DNA of 35,100 bases from contig JANMWN010000096.1 in assembly GCA_031394045.1 (NCBI GenBank), forward strand, positions 1-35,100. Direction: 5' to 3'. Under the pieces are notes generated by a model that had not been told where the DNA came from, made no database searches, and saw only the letters and a program-made list of their open reading frames with translations. Below are positions 31,327 to 35,100 of this stretch, piece after piece. The position numbers were made by a program, and so were the translations under genes. Source of the DNA: JANYIP01 sp031394045 (lineage in GTDB: Bacteria > Actinomycetota > Actinomycetes > Prado026). Position 1 is the stretch's first letter. The number at the start of each line of letters is the position of its first letter.

Positions 31327-34300
31327 ATGTACCGACCGGTCCCCCACCAGGTCGACCTGCCCGCCATGGAGCATGAGGTCCTCGCGTTCTGGGACGAGAA
31401 CGACGTGTTCGCCAAGTCGGTCGAGCGCACCCGTGGTGGCGAGCCATGGGTCTTCTACGAGGGCCCTCCTACCGCCAACGGGATGCCGGGCACCCACCAC
31501 GTCGAGGCGCGGGTCTTCAAGGATGTGTTCCCGCGCTTCCAGACCATGAAGGGCCGCTACGTACCCCGCAAGGCCGGTTGGGACTGCCACGGCCTGCCGG
31601 TCGAGCTGGCGGTCGAGCGCGAGCTCGGCTTCACCGGCAAGCCGGACATCGAGACGTACGGCATCGCCGCGTTCAACGCCAAGTGCCGGGAGTCAGTGGA
31701 GCGCAACGTCGGGGCCTTCGAGACGATGACGCGCCGGATGGGCTACTGGGTCGACATGTCCACGGCCTACCGGACCATGGACGCGAGCTACGTCGAGAGC
31801 GTCTGGTGGTCGCTCAAGCAGATCTTCGACAAGGGCCTGCTCACCCAGGACCACCGCGTCGCGCCGTACTGCCCCCGCTGCGGAACCGGCCTGTCCGACC
31901 ACGAGCTGGCCCAGGGGTACGAGACCGTCGTCGACCCGTCGGTCTACGTCCGGCTCCCCGTCACGGGCGGGCCACTGGCGAACATGGGCGCCGCCCTGCT
32001 GGTCTGGACCACCACGCCTTGGACCCTGGTGGCCAACACCGCGGTCGCCGTCAACCCCGCCGTGACCTACGTCGTCGCGCGTACCCAGGACGGCGAGGTC
32101 CTCGTCGTCGCCGAGGCGTTGCTGACGGCCGTGCTGGGGGCCGACGTCGAGATCCTGGTGCGATACACCGGCCGGGACCTCGAGCTCACGCCGTACGCCC
32201 GCCCGTTCGACCTGGTCGACGTGCCCGATGCGCACTTCGTCGTGCTGGCCGACTACGTCACCGTCGAGGACGGCACGGGCCTGGTGCACCAGTCGCCGGC
32301 GTTCGGTGCCGAGGACCTCGCGGTCTGCCGCCGGTACGGCCTGCCCGTCGTCAACCCGGTCACCTCCGACGGCCACTTCGAGGCCGACGTACCCCTGGTC
32401 GGAGGCCTGTTCTTCAAGAAGGCCGACGCCACGCTGGTCGACGACCTGGCCGACCGCGGGCTGCTGTTCCGGCACGTCCCGTACGAGCACAGCTACCCGC
32501 ACTGCTGGCGCTGCCACACCCCGCTGATGTACTACGCGCAGCTGTCCTGGTACATCCGGACCACCCAGATCAAGGACGCGCTGCTTCGCGAGAACGAGGC
32601 CACCAACTGGTTTCCGCCGACCATCAAGCACGGCCGCTACGGCGACTGGCTGGACAACAACATCGACTGGGCCCTGTCGCGCCAGCGCTACTGGGGCACG
32701 CCGCTGCCGATCTGGCGCTGCGACGAGGGCCACCTGGTCGCCGTCGGTTCGCTGGCCGAGCTGGGTGCCCTGGCCGGCCAGGACCTGTCGGCGCTCGACC
32801 CCCACCGGCCGTACGTGGACGATGTGACGCTGCCCTGCGCGCAGTGCGGCGCCGAGGCCACGCGCGTCCCCGAGGTCATCGACGGCTGGTACGACTCGGG
32901 TGCGATGCCGTTCGCGCAGTGGGGCTACCCGCACCAGGGAGTCGCCGAGTTCGATGCCGCATACCCGGCGCAGTTCATCTGCGAGGCCATCGACCAGACC
33001 CGCGGCTGGTTCTACACGTTGATGGCTGTCGGCACCCTGGTCTTCGACCGCAGCTCGTACGAGAACGTCGTCTGCCTCGGTCACATCCTCGACGAGGAGG
33101 GCCGCAAGATGTCCAAGCACCTGGGCAACATCCTGGAGCCGATCCCGTTGATGGACGCCCACGGCGCCGACGCCGTTCGCTGGTTCATGGCGGCCGGCGG
33201 GTCCCCCTGGCAGTCCCGGCGGGTCGGGCACGCCACGATCCAGGAGGTCGTGCGCAAGACCCTGCTCACGTACTGGAACACCGTCTCGTTCCAGTCGCTC
33301 TACGCCCGCAGCGCCGGCTGGGCACCGTTCACCGTCCCCGCGCCGCCGATCGCAGAGCGGCCGGCACTCGACCGCTGGGCGCTGTCCGAGGCGCATCGTC
33401 TCGCCGTCGACGTCGACGCGGCCCTCGAGGAGTTCGACACCCAGCGGGCGGGACGGCTCCTCGCCGGCTACGTCGACGACCTGTCCAACTGGTACGTACG
33501 CCGGTCGCGTCGGCGGTTCTGGGCCGGCGACCCGTCAGCCCTGTCCACCCTGCACGAGTGCCTCTACGTGGTCACCCTGCTGCTCGCCCCCATCACCCCG
33601 TTCGTGACCGAGCGGGTCTGGCAGGACCTGTTCGCGTCGACGTCCGACCAGGTGCCCGAGTCGGTGCACCTGGCGTCGTGGCCCGCTATCGACGGCTCGC
33701 TCGTGGACGACGACCTGGCCGCCTCGATGGCGCTCGTGCGCCGGCTGGTCGAGCTCGGCCGCGCCACCCGCGCCGAGTCCGGCGTCAAGACCCGGCAGCC
33801 GCTCCAGCGGGCGATGGTCGCCGCCGCGGGCTGGGGCGAGCTGCCGGAAGAGCTGCGCGCGCAGGTCGCCGACGAGCTCAACGTCCTGCAGGTCGAGTCC
33901 CTGAGCGAGAGCGCCGGAGGCCTGACCGACATCCACGCCAAGGGCAGCTTCCGGGCGCTGGGCAGGAGCTTTGGCAACCGGACCCCACTGGTCGCCGCGG
34001 CCATCGAGAGCGCCGACCCTCGTAGCCTGGCCGACGACCTTGCCGAGCATGGGAGGGCCACGGTCGTCGTGGAGGGCCTGCCTGTGGAGGTCACCCCCGA
34101 CCAGGTGGTCATCACCGAGACGCCGCGGCAGGGCTGGGCGGTGGCGACCGCCGCCGGCGAGACCGTGGCGCTCGACCTGGCGATCACGCCGGAGCTGCGC
34201 CGAGCCGGGCTGGCCCGCGACGTCGTACGGGCGATCCAGGAGGCCCGGAAGGGCGCCGCGCTGGACGTCTCGGACCGGATCGTGCTCACCTGGACCGCCG

Positions 34301-34473
34301 ACGGCGAGGTCGCCGAGGCGCTTCGCGAGCACAGCGCGACGGTCGCCGACGAAGTCCTTGCCACGCGGTTCGACGAGTCCAGGGGTGGCCAGCTCGAAGC
34401 CCAGACGGACGACACCCGGCATCGTGACGCGGAAACCGGGCTCGAGTTCTGGTTCCGGAGGTCAGCGGGCTAA
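31327..34473 (+). CDS. ileS: Isoleucyl-tRNA synthetase, type 2 (eukaryote-like)
   Basis: The 1048-residue class I synthetase charges tRNA(Ile). The HIGH-type site reads GTHHVEAR (55-62) within EGPPTANGMPGTHH, and the KMSKS loop reads KMSKH (594-598). Both variants, the length, and VPRKAGWDCHGLPVE are those of the type 2, eukaryote-like IleRS found in mycobacteria and other actinobacteria. The CP1 editing domain (about 190-390) and the anticodon-binding domain (from about 680) are present. Type 2 enzymes are known to be naturally tolerant of mupirocin; that is inferred here from type alone. The ATG at 31327 has GAAGGAG 6 bases upstream, inside the T-box hairpin. Confidence 0.97.
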   Translation: MYRPVPHQVDLPAMEHEVLAFWDENDVFAKSVERTRGGEPWVFYEGPPTANGMPGTHHVEARVFKDVFPRFQTMKGRYVPRKAGWDCHGLPVELAVERELGFTGKPDIETYGIAAFNAKCRESVERNVGAFETMTRRMGYWVDMSTAYRTMDASYVESVWWSLKQIFDKGLLTQDHRVAPYCPRCGTGLSDHELAQGYETVVDPSVYVRLPVTGGPLANMGAALLVWTTTPWTLVANTAVAVNPAVTYVVARTQDGEVLVVAEALLTAVLGADVEILVRYTGRDLELTPYARPFDLVDVPDAHFVVLADYVTVEDGTGLVHQSPAFGAEDLAVCRRYGLPVVNPVTSDGHFEADVPLVGGLFFKKADATLVDDLADRGLLFRHVPYEHSYPHCWRCHTPLMYYAQLSWYIRTTQIKDALLRENEATNWFPPTIKHGRYGDWLDNNIDWALSRQRYWGTPLPIWRCDEGHLVAVGSLAELGALAGQDLSALDPHRPYVDDVTLPCAQCGAEATRVPEVIDGWYDSGAMPFAQWGYPHQGVAEFDAAYPAQFICEAIDQTRGWFYTLMAVGTLVFDRSSYENVVCLGHILDEEGRKMSKHLGNILEPIPLMDAHGADAVRWFMAAGGSPWQSRRVGHATIQEVVRKTLLTYWNTVSFQSLYARSAGWAPFTVPAPPIAERPALDRWALSEAHRLAVDVDAALEEFDTQRAGRLLAGYVDDLSNWYVRRSRRRFWAGDPSALSTLHECLYVVTLLLAPITPFVTERVWQDLFASTSDQVPESVHLASWPAIDGSLVDDDLAASMALVRRLVELGRATRAESGVKTRQPLQRAMVAAAGWGELPEELRAQVADELNVLQVESLSESAGGLTDIHAKGSFRALGRSFGNRTPLVAAAIESADPRSLADDLAEHGRATVVVEGLPVEVTPDQVVITETPRQGWAVATAAGETVALDLAITPELRRAGLARDVVRAIQEARKGAALDVSDRIVLTWTADGEVAEALREHSATVADEVLATRFDESRGGQLEAQTDDTRHRDAETGLEFWFRRSAG

Positions 34474-34564
34474 AGGAACCCCCTGCCCGGCGCCGATATC
34501 CCCATCAGGTTTGAGTCGACCGGGCGCCCCCGGAGACCGGACTGATCCTCTTTCGGAGGTCGGA

Positions 34565-35035
34565 ATGACCACGCTTCACCCCGTCCCCCTCGGGGGCCCC
34601 ACGATCACGGGGCTCAAGCTCAAGGCGCACGCGATAGCGACGCCCGCGCTCTCGAGCCACGTCCGCCCCGCCCTGGTCCTCGCCGAGCGCGAGAGCCGGA
34701 CCCTCCTTGAGGCGGCCCGCTACCAGGACGTCACCAGCGGCGGGCGCTTCAGCGCCGGCCCCGCGTGCATCCAGGTCTGGGACGCGCCCTGGGAGTTCGA
34801 CAGCGACCCAGGCGGTGCCGTGCACCTCGGCTCCGTGGACTGGAGCTACGACACCCCCGTCCGGCACTACGTCACCATCTACCGCGCGATGGTCACCTCG
34901 GATGGTGTCGCCGCTGGCGAGACCACCCTGACCGTCCTGCAGCATGTGATGAAGCTCGCCGGCATCGACGTCGAGGACGCGCGCCTGACCATGGCGACCC
35001 CTCCCACCCGCGACCCGTTTCGACGGAGCGCGTAG
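34565..35035 (+). CDS. Hypothetical protein
   Basis: A 156-residue soluble protein that I do not recognise. It starts MTTLHPVPLGGPTITGLKLKAHAIATPALSSH, has no signal peptide, cysteine-rich motif or membrane segment (one Cys at about 70), and mixes beta-rich stretches (CIQVWDAPWEF, VHLGSVDWSYD, HYVTIYRAMV) with a final helix before a basic end. A good GGAGG ribosome site lies 5 bases before the ATG at 34565. It is 91 bases after ileS on the same strand and is followed by a strong terminator hairpin. I see nothing else in the 34474-34564 gap. Confidence 0.8.
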   Translation: MTTLHPVPLGGPTITGLKLKAHAIATPALSSHVRPALVLAERESRTLLEAARYQDVTSGGRFSAGPACIQVWDAPWEFDSDPGGAVHLGSVDWSYDTPVRHYVTIYRAMVTSDGVAAGETTLTVLQHVMKLAGIDVEDARLTMATPPTRDPFRRSA

Positions 35036-35057
35036 CCGCAACCAAGACCCCTTCGGC

Positions 35058-35100
35058 CGTGAGGGCCGGGACCCGAAGCGCTCGGGTCCCGGCCCTCACG
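35058..35100 (+). terminator. Strong 19-base-pair hairpin at right edge
   Basis: Bases 35058-35076 are the exact reverse complement of 35082-35100, with a 5-base AGCGC loop. It lies 22 bases after the stop of the hypothetical gene. The window ends at the hairpin, so a following T-run cannot be judged. Confidence 0.85.

Noticed and set aside
31693..33396. Minus-strand open frame of 567 codons opposite ileS
   Set aside because: Shadow of ileS; no motif, and it lies across the conserved synthetase domains.

Overview
This window comes from a high-GC actinobacterium, most likely one of the Nocardioidaceae/Propionibacteriales. The grounds are the pervasive G/C third positions, GTG and TTG starts, 4-base and 8-base stop/start overlaps, a PriA-type HisA, a His cluster that includes a RidA-family gene, a translational T-box ahead of a eukaryote-like IleRS, and several actinobacteria-specific membrane families. 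I did no database search; family names rest on motifs read in the translations.

Layout. (1) 1-1942, minus strand: an OmpR-type response regulator and its histidine kinase, the kinase running off the left edge. (2) 2052-4391, minus: trpE, a Trp-operon-associated membrane protein and an HGxxPAAW small membrane protein. (3) 4517-5392, plus: a proline-rich multipass membrane protein. (4) 5514-5918, minus: hisI, standing alone. (5) 5958-7452, plus: a septum-formation-domain protein and a TIGR03085/DinB-like protein, meeting a small membrane protein at 7427-7855. (6) 7952-14168, minus: a compact His operon, hisD-hisC-hisB-hisH-two small membrane proteins-priA-ridA-hisF. (7) 14206-16386, plus: a LON-domain protein and a phosphotransferase broken by a frameshift. 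(8) 16488-22829: an accessory stretch of small enzymes (SnoaL-like, GNAT, two VOC proteins, two FAD amine-oxidase-like enzymes, DinB, two membrane proteins, YbaK). (9) 22893-28081, minus: aldo/keto reductase, dnaE and a DUF2567-like protein. (10) 28136-30880, minus: a DksA/TraR-like protein with a histone-H1-like tail, lspA, an RluD-type pseudouridine synthase and a GNAT. (11) 31092-35100, plus: T-box, ileS, a hypothetical protein and a strong terminator hairpin.

How it works together. The His genes supply seven steps of histidine synthesis; hisG and hisE are not in the window. PriA probably also serves the TrpF step, linking the His cluster to the nearby trpE. Several monocistronic genes and operon heads show a TAnnnT box 6-8 bases before the start codon and no Shine-Dalgarno sequence, so their mRNAs are probably leaderless; genes inside operons are instead joined by NTGA overlaps.

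The least ordinary features are a dispersed palindromic repeat family built on ATCGCTGCAGAC (four loci, 5408-17687), two nearly identical 88-base copies of it bracketing the SnoaL-like gene, a frameshifted phosphotransferase whose 3' end runs into one of those copies, short in-frame tandem repeats at several protein ends, and a possible CTG start for lspA. I found no CRISPR array, tRNA, rRNA, transposase, integrase or phage gene.
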